From contig JAJTUQ010000002.1 of assembly GCA_021399445.1 (NCBI GenBank), forward strand, positions 7,502,001 through 7,566,000: a DNA stretch of 64,000 nucleotides, in the 5' to 3' direction. The number at the start of each line of letters is the position of its first letter. Position 1 is the stretch's first letter. This DNA is from Xylogone sp. PMI_703 (Eukaryota > Ascomycota > Leotiomycetes). The notes below the pieces were generated by a model. That model ran no database searches. It was not told the origin of the DNA and saw only the letters and a program-made list of their open reading frames with translations. The translations under genes were made by a program, and so were the position numbers. This document shows positions 46,135 to 58,814 of the stretch, piece after piece.

Positions 46135-48663
46135 TATGGAGCTCTGTGTACCACCATCCACTTTTGAACTTCCACAGTAGTATCATAGTTGCAATGAATT
46201 TTTTTTTCTCAGTAGATTTTAAGTGTTATTCTTACTATAGCGAAGTAGGTTCTTTCAACATTGAATAGTGAGTGTAAAAGAAAGCTGTCACTCTTCTGGG
46301 TCCCTCTTTGTTACAAGCCTATCATAGCAAATGTAATAAACTTTCTAGGGTTGATTTTCGAAGTTAGATGCAGACTTTACTTCTTCTAGAAGTTGTATAA
46401 ATCAAGCCATCGCTTTGCATTTACAATGCAACCGCCAGCGTGGGGAACAAGGCAGCCACAGAGATAGTTTTGAATACCGGTATGCATATTCGGCAAGTCA
46501 ACTTCCGATGATACATCAGACGGAATAAGGAAATGTGCGGACTCTTGGCAATTACTACAAGAGGATATTGAGATACCATCACGCGACCAGTAAGCAGTTG
46601 TATCATGAGTGGAGAGACATTATGGGCAAGCCCTACTACGGTATATGAACTACTATTCTTTTCTTACAGTAGTGGAAGAAAGTGTATTAGACTTCTTACT
46701 TAGATCTAAATTCGGTTATCTAAAGCTTACTGTACTGCGGGTATTGTCTGCTGATCATTCAAGCCTATTATCACCTTGGACTAGGACGCGCGGCATACAT
46801 GCCCAACAAGTACCGTACAGAGGTGCTCTATATGGTAACAAAGTATAGCGCTATATATAATTTGGTGGTCAACGTCGCCGATTAGGAATCTTGATAAGCA
46901 GCGTTACTATTTATTTGATTTATTTGTAAGTTACTTTAATGCAGTATCCTACTCAACTGTGAACCGTGAAGTACTGAGCAATGCCCAACGTTTTGTAGTT
47001 ACGGTCGGGCCGGCCAGTATAAGACATGTGATGATACTCTATCAACGTAAGGTGACTGGGTGGGAAGGTGGGGGCCCTCGCAGATATTAACTTTCACATA
47101 TGAGGTTACATAAGGTTCGGGGGTTGCGCATTAATTCACCACTCCGAATGCCCGCTTCCAGGAATCTTGAATGGCCGCTACTGTGCTTGAAGGTTATCAA
47201 TCTATCGGCAGCAGCCGGAAAAGGCAGGACTCATCTGATGTATCCCTGGATATTGCAGCTTCGATACCCTGTTCCGTAAACTGAACCAGGGTTGCCGAAT
47301 CAGAAAGACATGATTGCATAAGTCCTACGGAGATGCTCGAACTTCTCCTGGCCAGATTGGTAAAGCAAGAGATACCCTATTTTATGTTGCTGTGAGTGGT
47401 TGAGAAAAAGGAAGGGGACCCTTACATATCAGAGCTACTAGTTGTATGAGCAATTAAGCAATACATGGCAGTGAATTACGAATCTGCAGGGTTCGGGCTC
47501 GCGGGCATATTTTCTCATCATGACCGTTTACTACCATGGCTATGCACCTTCCACATTAGTGACAAGAGGCCAGGCTGCATTGCAGATGTGTACCGTTTCG
47601 TTCAAATGCCGCACTTTATTACAACATCTTATAACACTCGACGATTCGTAGACGCGTAACTATAGCCTTGGCAACATCAAGAGGGAAAGAAGTCCCCCAT
47701 TTTTGACTTACTTTAGACTAACTGCGAAACATATGACATCAAACTTGAGGGGACTGAATCGTATCTTCTCTGCTACTAATGGCCTATGAGAAATTGCTTC
47801 TACCTTATAAGTCTTATATAGCTGAATTAGAACTTAGTATAGGAATCCGGATTAAGTAACCATGGCGCCAGCGCCTGTTTAGGCTAGTAACTGCGATGTG
47901 CGTCTTATCTTAACAGCTACCAAATTGAGTGTGACTTACCGCCGAGCACCTTGTGCACCACTCCTTAGACCCAAGCTCTTGTATAAATCTCCGTATATGC
48001 ACGGGCGTGCTCCTTCGGACAAGATCCGAAGCCAGAAGCTAAAGGACGTTGAGCTGCACGCGACCTTATTAAAAAGAGCCACCTACCAGGGCAGGAGGTG
48101 GGATGGGTGCGGGGCAGCCTTATCCTACAGCTCCAGCATATCAGCACCTTGTATGACGAGAATGAAGCTGATGATGATCTTGATAAGCCCGCCAAGCCTG
48201 CCAGGGGAAGAAGCTCCAGTTGAGGAAGGAGAGGTGGAACACTGCGAATAGAAGGAAGCTTGAAGAACTTCTTAAGGAAGGAGCATTATTTCGACCGGTG
48301 TGATCATGTAGATGTCGTGATTTCATACTGTCCTTTCAGATAACTCCGCTCTGCATCACTTTCTGCAATTGGGTCTTGGCAACAGATGCACTCCCAAGAT
48401 GGAGAGTATCTCGGGAGAACGGGCTCCAAAGCCACTATTACGTCCCTATTCCCTGAAGATGCTTGATCCCAGACAAGATTTGTGGCTTTTTACTTGGCGC
48501 CTTGTAAATACGAGAGCTCACAATAGCTATATGGTATATAGTACTCACGTCTATATAAAGAGAGGGGGGCGCCCGAGCTTGACCAGTGTCTTGTTCTTCA
48601 TCACTCTTCAACTGCCAATACTTGGACTGCATCTATCTGTCCGGACCTTGCTGAGCTGTAATA
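46135..48663. other. Gene-free region 5' of sedolisin
   Basis: 2.5 kb with no recognised gene. The part at 47960-48260 is GC-richer and open in two opposing frames without domains; possibly a decayed gene or element, but no homology is visible to me. Confidence 0.35.
48552..48559 (+). promoter_or_regulatory. TATA box of sedolisin gene
   Basis: TATATAAA about 105 bases upstream of the start codon at 48664, in the normal position for a fungal core promoter. Confidence 0.5.
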
Positions 48664-50858
48664 ATGAGATATTCCTTGACCTGCGCCCTTCTGGGCATAT
48701 TTGCGGTCCAATCTCTAGCTCTTCCAACATCTTCATTGGTGAGCCGTGTCACTCATGAAAGGAGGGATGTATCCCAGCAACGTAGATGGACCCGTGGTAG
48801 CCCATTAGAGCCGGAGCATGTCCTACCAGTCCGTATTGGACTTAAGCAGAGCAATCTTGATAAGGCAATGGACTACCTCCTAGAAGTGTATGTAATCTTG
48901 GCATTCAAAACACACTACTTACCAAATGATTAATGCGAGGTGTACAGTTCGGATCCCAGATCTTCCAAATATGGAAAGCATTACACTGCTGAGCAAGTTT
49001 CAAGCATCTTTGAGCCTGCCAACGATACCGTAGAGGCAGTTAAAGCATGGCTTATAGCAGCTGGAATTCCAGAAGGGACCATTTCTCAGTCCTCAAATAA
49101 AGGCTGGATCCAATTCGATGCTTCCGTCCAGGATATTGAGCAGCTCCTTGAAGCCAAGTACTACTACTACGAGCATCCTGGAAGTGACCGTCAGCACATT
49201 GGCTGTGACGAGTACACTGTCCCTGCAATGGTCGCGGACCACATCGACTTTGTGACTCCCGGTGTCAAATTCGCCGCCACGCAGTCTATGAGCAGCCTCA
49301 AGAAGAGAGGCATAAAATCACCGTCTCGACGACCGGTACACAAAAAAGCACCAGCTGATGTACTCGCCAGAGTATTAGCGGCCCCAGGTAAATATAAACC
49401 AAGTATTTGGGGCTTTGTTCTAACAATAATTACAGATGCTACAGACGACTGCGACAGTATGATCACTCCTGCTTGCATCAAGGCCATTTACAATATCAGC
49501 GATCCCGTGCTTCATGACTCGAGCAACACACTCGGTCTATATGAATTTGGCGATATCTATGCTCAACAGGATCTGAATTTATTCTTCGAAAATTTTGCGC
49601 CGTGAGTAAATCTACGAGCTTAATGATTCGGGGACTAACGTTGTTACAAGTAATATCCCTTCTGGTACTGGCCCTATTGCAGCTTTTGTCGACGGTGCCA
49701 CGGCGCCTACGAGCCAGCGGAACGCTGGTCTTGAATCATCCCTTGACTTCGATATTGCCTATCGTAAGCATATCATTGAATTCCGGCAAACGTGAAATTA
49801 GTGGGCTAACTTACTGATCCTAGCGCTGATCTATCCTCAAACCATAACCCTCTACCAGACAGATGCGTCGCAGTTTGAGGGTGACCGAATTGGCCTTTTC
49901 AATAACTTCCTCGATGCCGTTGATGGATCCTATTGCACTTTCTCAAGCAATGGTGAGACTGGAGATGATCCAACTATTGACCCAGTCTACAGCTCAGGCT
50001 CAAAGCAATGCGGTGTCTACAAGCCTGCAAATGTCATCTCTTTCTCATACGGTCTTGTGGAGGCTGACTACCCCACTAACTACCAGCAACGCCAATGCAA
50101 CGAGTTCATGAAACTTGGACTGCAGGGTGTGACCATTGTTTTTGCCAGTGGAGATGACGGTGTAGCAGACCGTAACGGACCTTGCCTGGGTCCTCAGGAG
50201 ACCATCTTCTCTCCAGACTACCCTGATTGCCCATATGTTACTATGGTCGGCGCGACTGTCCTTCCATCTGGAAGCTCAGTTGGTGACCCAGAGACCGCTG
50301 TTACTAGCTTTGCATCTGGCGGTGGCTTTAGCAATATCTATGCTCAGCCCAGTTACCAACTAGATGCTGTTAATGCGTAAGTCTTACATCCCCTTCTCAG
50401 GTAGATATCAACTAACTTGATCCAGTTTCTTCGCTAACCACAATCCCCCATACAAATCCTACTCTTCTCTTAATGGGACTCTTGGCGCTGGAGGCGGTAT
50501 CTACAACCGCATTGGCCGGGGATCTCCTGACATATCTGCCCTCGGTGACAACGCAGTTATCGTAGCTGAAGGATTTGAATTCCTAGAGGGTGGAACTTCT
50601 ATGTCTGCTCCTCTCGTTGCTAGCATCTTCACCCGCATTAATGAAGAGCGCCTTGCTGTAGGTAAAGGTCCAATCGGATTCGTCAATCCAACCTTGTACG
50701 CTCACCCAGAGGTGTTCAACGATATCACCGTTGGAAATCAGGCCCTCGGTGGGTGTGGCACAAACGGCTTCTCTGCTGTTTCAGGCTGGGATCCCGTTAC
50801 TGGTCTGGGAACACCTAGATACCCTGAGCTATTGGAGGTATTTTTGGCCTTGGATTAA
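48664..50858 (+). CDS. Secreted sedolisin (S53 tripeptidyl peptidase-like protease)
   Basis: Acid-active extracellular serine-carboxyl peptidase, 642 residues. Exons 48664-48887, 48948-49387, 49436-49601, 49651-49763, 49824-50376 and 50426-50858. MRYSLTCALLGIFAVQSLALP is a signal peptide. The prodomain (PF09286) includes SDPRSSKYGKHYTAEQV and VTPGVKF; a basic site (SLKKRGIKSPSRRPVHKK) precedes the mature enzyme. CDSMITPACIKAIYNI starts the catalytic domain. The Glu/Asp pair lies in AGLESSLDFDIAY, the oxyanion Asp in VFASGDDGV, and the nucleophile Ser in EGGTSMSAPL; GWDPVTGLGTP is the calcium-binding end. The 48-base intron 49388-49435 has no in-frame stop and could be misread as coding. Upstream TATA at 48552. 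Confidence 0.93.
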
Positions 50859-51431
50859 ACAAGATCAACAACTTAAATCCAGTCCATCACTGGTATGGGC
50901 TCTCTGATAGCTTAGATTCCTAGCATAGCCATCATGTTCAGTGTGTTCATGTATAAACTAGGACTATTAAACTAGATTAAGCAATGGGATTCCCACCGAT
51001 TGAACAATCCAATTCATACTAATGGTTGACTGAGAGTGATTTGAACATTACTTATCCATTACTACGGTTCAACATCTTCCTTGGAATATGACAAGCATTA
51101 CATAAAGATGCAGGAAAGACAGTAGAGTCTTCATATGTACGATCACACGTGTCTTGTCCATCTGTATACTTGTCCCTTAAAGCTTACGTACGAACATCTG
51201 TACTTCATATAGCGGCATAATTGATGATGGAGTATAGGTGAACCGTGAACACCTACTAACAAGATTACATAGACAAAAGGCTTACACGTAATAAGGCTAC
51301 ACCAGTTACTTAGCAGATTCCAAATGCCCAATTGAACACAACGAAGGTTATTAACTCCATTTGCAACTATACACATACATCACGCACAACAAGAAAAAAG
51401 AAAGAAAAGACCACTCCTCAAATCGCTTTGT
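50859..51431. other. Intergenic between convergent genes
   Basis: 3' flanks of sedolisin and amidase; AT-rich, nothing seen. Confidence 0.4.
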
Positions 51432-52919
51432 TTACTCCAATTTTGGAGCCCTCCGGGATGGCAAATGATACTCCACTCCCCGCGCCAACTCCAGCAGATG
51501 CTGCTCCCGAAACTCCCAGCTCACCAACTCCATCCCCACCGGCAGCCCATCCTCAGTAAATCCCACTGGCACCGTGACTGCCGGGATCCTTGCCTGGCTG
51601 GCTAGCAGCGTGTTGATGGGGAAGTCCCAGCAGGTGGGAAATCGCCCGTTTGTGGCGTCTTCATGCCGCGGTGCTGGTATCTGCACATCCGGGAAGGCCA
51701 GCGCGTCGAGGCCGTGCTCGATCATGAAGCAGGTGATGCGCCGCTGGAACTTGTCTCGGTCGAGTAGACGATGGACATAATCGGGATCCGTGGTCGGGTC
51801 AACTGGGCCGTGGGCGATCTTGGATGTGAAGTCGAGGAACGGCTTTGGTGGCTCGCGAGGGACTATTTCCGCCAGGTCGTGAAGCATGTGTGGCTTCGTC
51901 TGGAGGAAGCTGTTGATATCAGCTCGGGAGCGTGAAATGTATGCCGGGGTGAAGGTCATGTAATGCTTGAGCTTGGGGATCTCGACGTCCACAAAGGTCG
52001 TGCCGGTGCTGGAGAGCGCGGAGATGGCGTTGGAGATCACTTTGTTGACGGCATGGCATGCTGGATCTCTGTCTGATCCAAAAAGTGATCTAATAACGCC
52101 AATCTTAGCTTTGGTAATCTTTTGAGGATCTAGATGAGCCGCATAGCTGCCTCCTGCTGGCTGGGGTGCTGTGGCTGCTACATATGTCCACTCATCCTCG
52201 GGGTCATATCCCACCATGCAATCAAGCATCAGGGCGCAGTCCTGCACGGTTCTGGCAACGGGACCGGGAGTATCTTGAGTTTTAATCAATGGACAAAATC
52301 CAGCGCGACTAATCAGTCCGGGGGTGCACCTGATACCCACAAGGTTCGTGAACGATGCCGGGCATCTAATCGAACCGCCTGTATCCTCTGCAACAGCAAG
52401 AATCGCAAAGTTGGCAGCAACTGCTGCTGCGGAACCACACGAAGAGCCACCCACATCGTAGCCCAGCTTATAAGGGTTATGTGTGAACTTCCAGTTCGTG
52501 GCTGAAGATGCTGAAAACCATGTGGAAGCCCATTCGCTCATCGTCGTCTTTCCCAAGATAACCACACCCTCGTCCTTCAGCTTCTTGACCACAAACGCAT
52601 CTTCATCTGGCACGTTGTCCTTTCCAGCAGCGGATCCATATGTGGTAACCATTCCTCTAGTGTCAGCCTGATCTTTCACTAGCACGGGTATCCCATGGAG
52701 GCGCCCTCTGAATTGCCCGGTCTTCTTGAACTCTACGTCTAGCTCACTTGCTTCATCTAAGGCGACGGCAGAGATGGCCATTGTAGACCCGATTGTTGGG
52801 CCATTTTTATCTAGCTTGTCGATACGGTCTAGGAATGCGGCGACGAGGTCCTTGCAGGTGTAGGATCCTGACTTGTAGCTCTCGTGGATCTGAGCGATCG
52901 TAAGCTCCTCGACAATCAT
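51432..52919 (-). CDS. Amidase (amidase-signature family)
   Basis: Ser-cisSer-Lys hydrolase of 495 residues, intronless, hydrolysing an amide of unknown type. MIVEELTIAQIHESYKSG was chosen as start because it is the first ATG in frame with the family's N-terminal helix; an upstream extension lacks an ATG. Catalytic residues: Lys about 82 in GIPVLVKDQADT, the cis-Ser about 160 in DVGGSSCGSAAAVA, and the nucleophile Ser about 183 in EDTGGSIRCPASF. The fold's later conserved strand DTPGPVARTVQDCALML is present. The C-terminal part DALAFPDVQIPAPRH replaces what is a hydrophobic substrate tunnel in fatty-acid amide hydrolases. No signal peptide. Tandem with the SDR-type reductase upstream. Confidence 0.92.
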   Translation of the reverse strand: MIVEELTIAQIHESYKSGSYTCKDLVAAFLDRIDKLDKNGPTIGSTMAISAVALDEASELDVEFKKTGQFRGRLHGIPVLVKDQADTRGMVTTYGSAAGKDNVPDEDAFVVKKLKDEGVVILGKTTMSEWASTWFSASSATNWKFTHNPYKLGYDVGGSSCGSAAAVAANFAILAVAEDTGGSIRCPASFTNLVGIRCTPGLISRAGFCPLIKTQDTPGPVARTVQDCALMLDCMVGYDPEDEWTYVAATAPQPAGGSYAAHLDPQKITKAKIGVIRSLFGSDRDPACHAVNKVISNAISALSSTGTTFVDVEIPKLKHYMTFTPAYISRSRADINSFLQTKPHMLHDLAEIVPREPPKPFLDFTSKIAHGPVDPTTDPDYVHRLLDRDKFQRRITCFMIEHGLDALAFPDVQIPAPRHEDATNGRFPTCWDFPINTLLASQARIPAVTVPVGFTEDGLPVGMELVSWEFREQHLLELARGVEYHLPSRRAPKLE

Positions 52920-53362
52920 CTCTATTTTTGGCAAATATGGTAATTGGTCGGGATTCCTGGGTAACAGGTGCAAATTGTATAGACAAAGACAGAAGAATGC
53001 TCAATAATCGTTCTTGGTACTCGATGTTTCCCCAGAAGTACTTCTGTCCCGATCAGCTGTTAAGCCGTCGGCGTAGCACAACTCCGTAAGTGGGCTTAGG
53101 GCCTCCGCCGAGTTAACCTCCTTATCAGCGGGCGACAGAGTATATTCCGCCTCTTTCACCCACTTTCCGTTGGCCAAGACTCCCAACTGAGGAGCCATTG
53201 TTGTAGTATGGTGGGGTTAACTTTTTGATTAAGACCAGTGCTACTTACATGAGTAGTTTTATCAGTCGTTATGGCTCAGTACGGAAAGATGGCAAGATTC
53301 ATCATATCATGGTTCGCCAAGTTATACAGACTTGGATACGTGAAGCTCAACTTCTATTGAAC
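52920..53362. other. Intergenic
   Basis: Holds an open frame at 53198-53001 on the minus strand (65 codons, beginning MAPQLGVLANGKWVKEAEY) that ends before the amidase start. It has no recognised domain and cannot be spliced sensibly into the amidase; it may be a remnant. Confidence 0.3.
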
Positions 53363-54497
53363 TTAACTCTTTGCTTCTAAGATCTGAGATACAAGGTCCT
53401 CCACGGACTTCTCCACCGGAATCCAGCTGTCCATGCCAATATTCTTGCAATTCGAAATATCGATATCGTAGTATTCAACCTGTACCATCAGCATTGGCAT
53501 AACTTGAATTATAAAGTTATAAACTTACAGACTGTCTTTCTTGTGATGGGCTTAGAGAAGGGAACTTCTTGCGTATAATATCTGCAATCTGATAATCACT
53601 AAGCAAGTAATCTCGTAATTAAAACGTGATAAATACCTCTGAGTAGGTTAAGCCCCTAGGAGCAAGGATATATCTTTGGCCTCTAATGTCTAGACGCTGA
53701 AGCACTTGAATATGTGCTTTGGCTACATCCCTTACGTCAACCCAATGAGGATAATCGAGTCTAGGCAAGTTTTCTCCAGAAGCTACCGACCAAACTAATT
53801 GGTTGCTATAACTCATATCATCTGGCATGTGAATTGGAAGTATGTATGGCCCTATAATATAAGTTGGTAGCACGACGTTAAGAGCCCATGGTGGGTATCC
53901 CGAGTTCCAAAAGTCCCACGCTGCTTTCTCAGCTAATTTTTTTGATGCCATGTAGGTGATATACGGGCGCCAAGTTTCTGGCCATTGACTAAGGTCGAGA
54001 GAACGGTCTTTGGCAGTTTCATAGTCAATCGGATTCCAATCTGCTGAAGTATATGTGTACCCTTTCCGCCAACCCTTTGCCGGGTCAAAGACGGAAGCAA
54101 ACGAGCTGGTAACGACAACACTCTTAATAGACTTTATTCTCGAAGCAGATTTCAGTAATCCAATTGTGCCTTGAATTGCTGGTATAAGAAGCTCATTTTC
54201 GACATCGGCTGCACCAACTATCAGAGGTGATGCAACATGAGCAACATGAGTTACTCTGTCGAGCACATTGTCAAAAACGTTGGGTGCGGTTATATCAGCT
54301 ACTATTACCACCTCCAATTTTCCATTCGTAATGGAGTCATTGAATTTCTGTTCAAGCTGCGAGGCGGCTTTGCTTGATCGAACAGTAGTTCTGATTGTAG
54401 GAGAGGTTGGAAGGGACAGAAGCTGGTCGATCATATGCTGTCCTACATGCCCATTCCCGCCAGTTAATAAAACTATATCGGAAGCTTGAAACGCCAT
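53363..54497 (-). CDS. Extended SDR reductase (NAD-dependent epimerase/dehydratase, cinnamoyl-CoA/dihydroflavonol reductase-like)
   Basis: Cytosolic NADPH-dependent carbonyl reductase of 345 residues. Exons on the minus strand: 54497-53637, 53588-53529 and 53479-53363, with short introns of 48 and 49 bases. The nucleotide motif TGGNGHVGQHM is at residues 12-22; the catalytic Ser lies in VVVTSSFASVF and the Tyr/Lys pair in YMASKKLAEKAAW, giving the Y-x-x-x-K of the family. DVRDVAKAHIQVLQ marks the C-terminal part. Similar to yeast Gre2 methylglyoxal/aldehyde reductases and to plant dihydroflavonol reductases. The ends are clear: exon 3 closes DLVSQILEAKS. It sits between amidase and GH20, all on the minus strand. 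Confidence 0.92.
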
Positions 54498-54718
54498 ATG
54501 AGCAAGAAATATCAGTAACCTTCATTCCAGTAAACATTTCTACGATATTCATTGAAAATGGCGCATCTTATAGTCAGGATCGTCTACGGCCTTAACACAT
54601 ATCGGACTTTACAGTATATCGGAGTTAGTATCCGTACGATCGAGTACAGATGTGAAATTTTACCGTCATATTTGTCTCAAAATTGAGCAATTAGTCTCTA
54701 TTACTTCTAGGATATAAC

Positions 54719-57021
54719 TTAATTACTCCCAGTAAGCAAGATGTTCTTGATTGTGCCAACGAACCCCTCTCCTATCTTCTCAATAGGTGCTTCGATTGCC
54801 ATAGGACCTTCAAGCATTCCACCTCCCCAAATACCCATGTTTATTGTGACTTCTTGTGTTTGCTTGGAGGCACCTTGTGGTTTTATGGAAATAAAAGTTT
54901 GAGCACCAATTCCCTCTATTGTAACATCTGTCCACTTGTTCCTCAAAAGGGTAAGATCCACTGGATATGCGATGTTTCCTGACACAAGCATGAGTTTAGG
55001 GGAAGTTCCATTGCCGTTTAGCAAACTCGAGTCAGGCCCTGAAAATAAGGTACCACCTAGGGCTGATGAAGTTGGCATTACAGAGAAAGAGAGGGTGTAG
55101 TTTCTCCCTTTGCTGCCTAGGGGTGTCTGTAGGTAACCATTTCCGTTAAGATACAGTGCCCCATTCCGTACTTTAGCACCACCATGCAAGGATCCATCAT
55201 ATTTATTTCCAGAAACATCAGGCACTACGGGGAGTAACCCGAAAATACCTTCGTTGAACGTATAGTGAAGTATTGTAGATGATTTCGATGCGATTCGACG
55301 GTCTAGATTTTGTCCAGGTACAGCGGCTTGAAGTTTTGGATACACCGACTCATATTCAGACAATGTAAGTTTCCCACCCCATTGCTTGTCACCTAAGGCT
55401 GGAAGTCCATCTCGAACCATCCAGTATGCCTCGTTGTACGTGCTTGCATTTGGGCCCCAGTCATTCCATACCACGCACAGTTGTCCAAGTACGCTGGGAT
55501 CATTGCGAGCAGGGTTATTCGTGGCATTACTGTGATCAAAAATGTTTGGTGCATAGGGGCCTCCATCCGGAGCACCAAAAAAGACCCGCTGAAGATCGAC
55601 GGCAGGTGGATAGCCGCCTTCCGAGTGTTTGAGGTCGAGATAGAAAAAATCGTCAGCATTTAAGACTTGATACCCTCGCTTCACAAAGTCATAATACCCA
55701 TTATCTTGAGATACTTCCCACTGCTGTATCGAAACGCTCGTATCAACATTGGTTACACCAGGCTCTGTAGATGGTGCAAATGTGCCCCAAATACGGGTTG
55801 ATTTACCCGATATTTCCTTAATGTAAGAGGCAATCGTGTTAACAAAGTAGGTGTATTCGTCTACGAGATTACTTGCGTATTCATCTGCTCCGATATGGAC
55901 AATTTTAGAGTGAAATCCTGGTAACAAAGCTTTCCAATACTTTTGGACAGTTGGAATTGTCTCTGGGTAGCTAATATTGAGCATACTAAAATCAGCCAAA
56001 GCGAGCTCAGGCCTCCAATCTGTGGTGGCCATGGAATGACCGGGGGATTCCAGCTCTGGGATAATTGTTACACCCCGGGCAGCGCATTCCCGCTGCATGC
56101 TATCCATGACCGACGGGCTATATGTCTCATTTATAGGACGTGCTAGGCCGGCAATGGCTGGATCATTTGAGCTTGGTCGGAATGCGGCATACAGCTGTAG
56201 GGCAAGTTCATGAGAGCCCAATTTCGCAGGGTCCCATACATGATCGCTCAGGTGAAGATGGAAGACATTCTGCTTGAAGAATGATAGATACGAGCACATC
56301 TCAGTAATGAAGTCTGGTGGATAATAGTGGCGACCAACGTCAAGCTAGGTTTATCCCGTTAATCATGGATATTGAGACAAGATAGGATTGACTGGCAAAC
56401 TGACCATCATTCCACGCTCACCCCATCCTGGTGCATCGACTCCTTTTCCAATTGGAATCTTGAAGCTGCCGACTATAACCTGCTGGAGGAGAGACCTGGT
56501 GCCCCACCAAGCCCCCAATGGACTGGCTCCAGCAATTGTTACGCCTTTAGTGCTGACTTCGAGTGAGTAGCCCTCGGATGTTTGACGGCCAGCGACATCC
56601 TTAAACCTGCTTTTATCGCTGTCCAGAGTCAGAAAGATAGTGTGTGGAGTAGCTGCAACGCCATGAAGCACTGGAAGATTAAGTCCAACGCCAGCCAGGT
56701 CGCTGCGGAAAGTTTGGGCAAAATCCCAAAGGGTCGGAGGAATTAGAGTCAGTCCGTCATTATCAACAGTGTTTGAGTGTTTGATATCAACTACGATAGC
56801 CTCTAGAGATTTCAGGAAATACGAGTTGGCTGGGGAAGAGGATTGGAATGGTACCGTGGGAATCCCAACCAAGTCTGCTTGTGCTATAATCGTCCGAAGG
56901 TAACCTCGAAGTTAGCATCTAGCTTTACACGCAAGCTGTACTAATTATGAGTAGGATATTGCATACCTAGAAATGGGACAATGGCTCCAAGTGCTCCTAC
57001 CACCCAATGGATCAAATGCAT
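54719..57021 (-). CDS. Secreted GH20 beta-N-acetylhexosaminidase with LamG-like C-terminus
   Basis: Extracellular exo-acting N-acetylglucosaminidase, 719 residues. Exons 57021-56967, 56883-56405 and 56344-54719. The first exon encodes a signal peptide (MHLIHWVVGALGAIVPFLA). Residues about 30-170 form the GH20b-like N-terminal domain. The catalytic barrel starts ERGMM-LDVGRHYYPPDFI, directly across intron 2 (phase 0). The acid/base pair Asp-Glu is in VHIGADEYASN at about 332-333, with WGTFAPSTEP and QLCVVWNDWGP later in the barrel. After about residue 500 a beta-sandwich resembling laminin-G/concanavalin modules follows (LHYTFNEG, YDGSLHGGAKVRNGALYL, WTDVTIEG). This makes the protein longer than typical 550-residue chitobiases and suggests binding to a polymer. 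Confidence 0.92.
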
Positions 57022-58814
57022 CTTGAGCGATTGACTGGAAGTGCAAAGATCCTGAAGAGCAACATAAGTGAATAATATATTTTACCTGATTAATCGCATA
57101 CAGTATCTATCATCATTAGACTCTACCTTTGGTCTAACTCTATCTGGTATATCCTAGGACACTGTGGGGAGATCTACTGTACATGGGATGTATCCCGCGG
57201 CTCATTTAGACCGGCGTAACGTTACTTAATTATATCGCTGGTAGATGAAGCTGCGGCCAAGCTTCCAACTAACGCACCAACACCATTTTCTGCCCATACC
57301 TAAATCGATACGGGTCTTGCGATCCGTGACATCAATGCTAATGAACCGACTCTCTATCTAACCTATTAACGAATAGTTCTAGGTAGCAAACAAGATCCCG
57401 CAATGTGCCCTGGCATAGATGCAGCGCACAGAAACATAAGCCAGACATTAGTCATCCATTAAATCCGCCAAATTGCTCTTATTTTCCATTATCCAACCCC
57501 TGAGGTACGAAGTGATATGAAGCAAGCAAAATTACAAGCTCTGGTTTCCTAATCCATATAGGTCTACCTCGAGAGTTCATATAGATTGCGCTCTGCGGTT
57601 TTAATATACCTGCAATTCCTTTATGCTATGACATCCAGAACTACGAACCCTGTGATATACTTCTAGGGTCGCCATTACATGTGGGTGGATATGAAAACCC
57701 GTTGTTGATGCTGTGACGTGTAGCAATAGCAATATGCAATGTTGTTAGCAAGGCGAATCACAGTGCGTGGTTCCTGAAATCCTTGTACGAGAGGTCAAAA
57801 TAATGGCTCTCATGCCTTATCGATGGCGTTTGTGAAGGCACAAGAATGAGTACGGTCGTGAGTTTACTGGCTAACAGTTTTCTTTTGTATCTAAATAACT
57901 TTGATGAATACTAGATACAACACCAATGACGTGGTCATCTCGCAGTAGATATGAACATTATCGAGAATTAGGATACTTAGATTTTATTTTCGTAGCTGCG
58001 GTACTACGGGTTTTGACTAGCCAGGTCGTAAAACTATAACGGACTAATGGAGTAGGCAGTATGTTTTTATAGACGTTGTTGTAGGGTAACTCTGAGGAGA
58101 GGAGACCGACAGCGAGGATCTGAATTATGTAATTGCTTGACTGTAATTCTAGGTGTGTGGCATGTCTCTAAAATATGCTCATCAATGGCATTAAGAGTCA
58201 GGATATTGTAGGCTTCTAAGAGGACCTGGGGCTCAGTTTCGTGACATGCTAATAGTATCGAAGAAAGCCAACAACTTTATCTCGAGTTGTACAAAGTATT
58301 GAAAGTAATTCTTCAATCTCTCTGCACCGACAACACGCTGAGTAAAATTATCGTTCTTTCGGGCTCATGATCGTCTTGTATGTCGCCCAGAGTGTCGGTT
58401 ACTTGAGCACCGCCATAAACCCCACGTATTTGATTTCGCGAAACTCGTAACAAACTTGTAGTAATTGGGTGAGTGAAGTTCATGTTTTATCTGATATACG
58501 CATATGTAAATCAATGTACCCGTAAAGCCTAACAAAAGAATGTACAGCATTACAAAACACTTTTCTGGATATCACGACTAGTCAGCCTTGAGTGTCGGCA
58601 ACAACTAAACGACAACCAATCTTTCAAAATCTCGCATTCGCCATTATTACGGCTGGAATCAATGTTTCTAAACTGTGCCACCCCATGACTGGAACATTGG
58701 GAGTCCGTATCAAATGCGTTCAATATGGGACTACTTGGCCCGCTATGATCTAGACAGAATGGCTTGTACGCGCCTAATATACCTTCGCATGTTATAGCAC
58801 CAGCGTATCCAAAA
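57022..58814. other. Gene-free region between GH20 and broken GH55
   Basis: 1.8 kb, AT-rich, with no gene recognised. It contains the promoter of the GH20 gene and the 3' flank of the GH55 copy. Confidence 0.4.

Noticed and set aside
47898..48251. Gene in the GC-richer patch before sedolisin
   Set aside because: Frames on both strands overlap, low complexity at the 3' end, and no recognised motif.
53001..53198. Upstream exon of the amidase
   Set aside because: The 65-codon frame ends with a stop and no GT-AG pair joins it to the amidase in frame; the amidase already has its normal N-terminal helix.
37214..54497. Secondary-metabolite gene cluster (monooxygenase, regulator, methyltransferase, amidase, reductase)
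   Set aside because: No PKS, NRPS, terpene or RiPP backbone gene is present, and unrelated genes such as the small heat-shock protein and the TRP14-like protein lie between.
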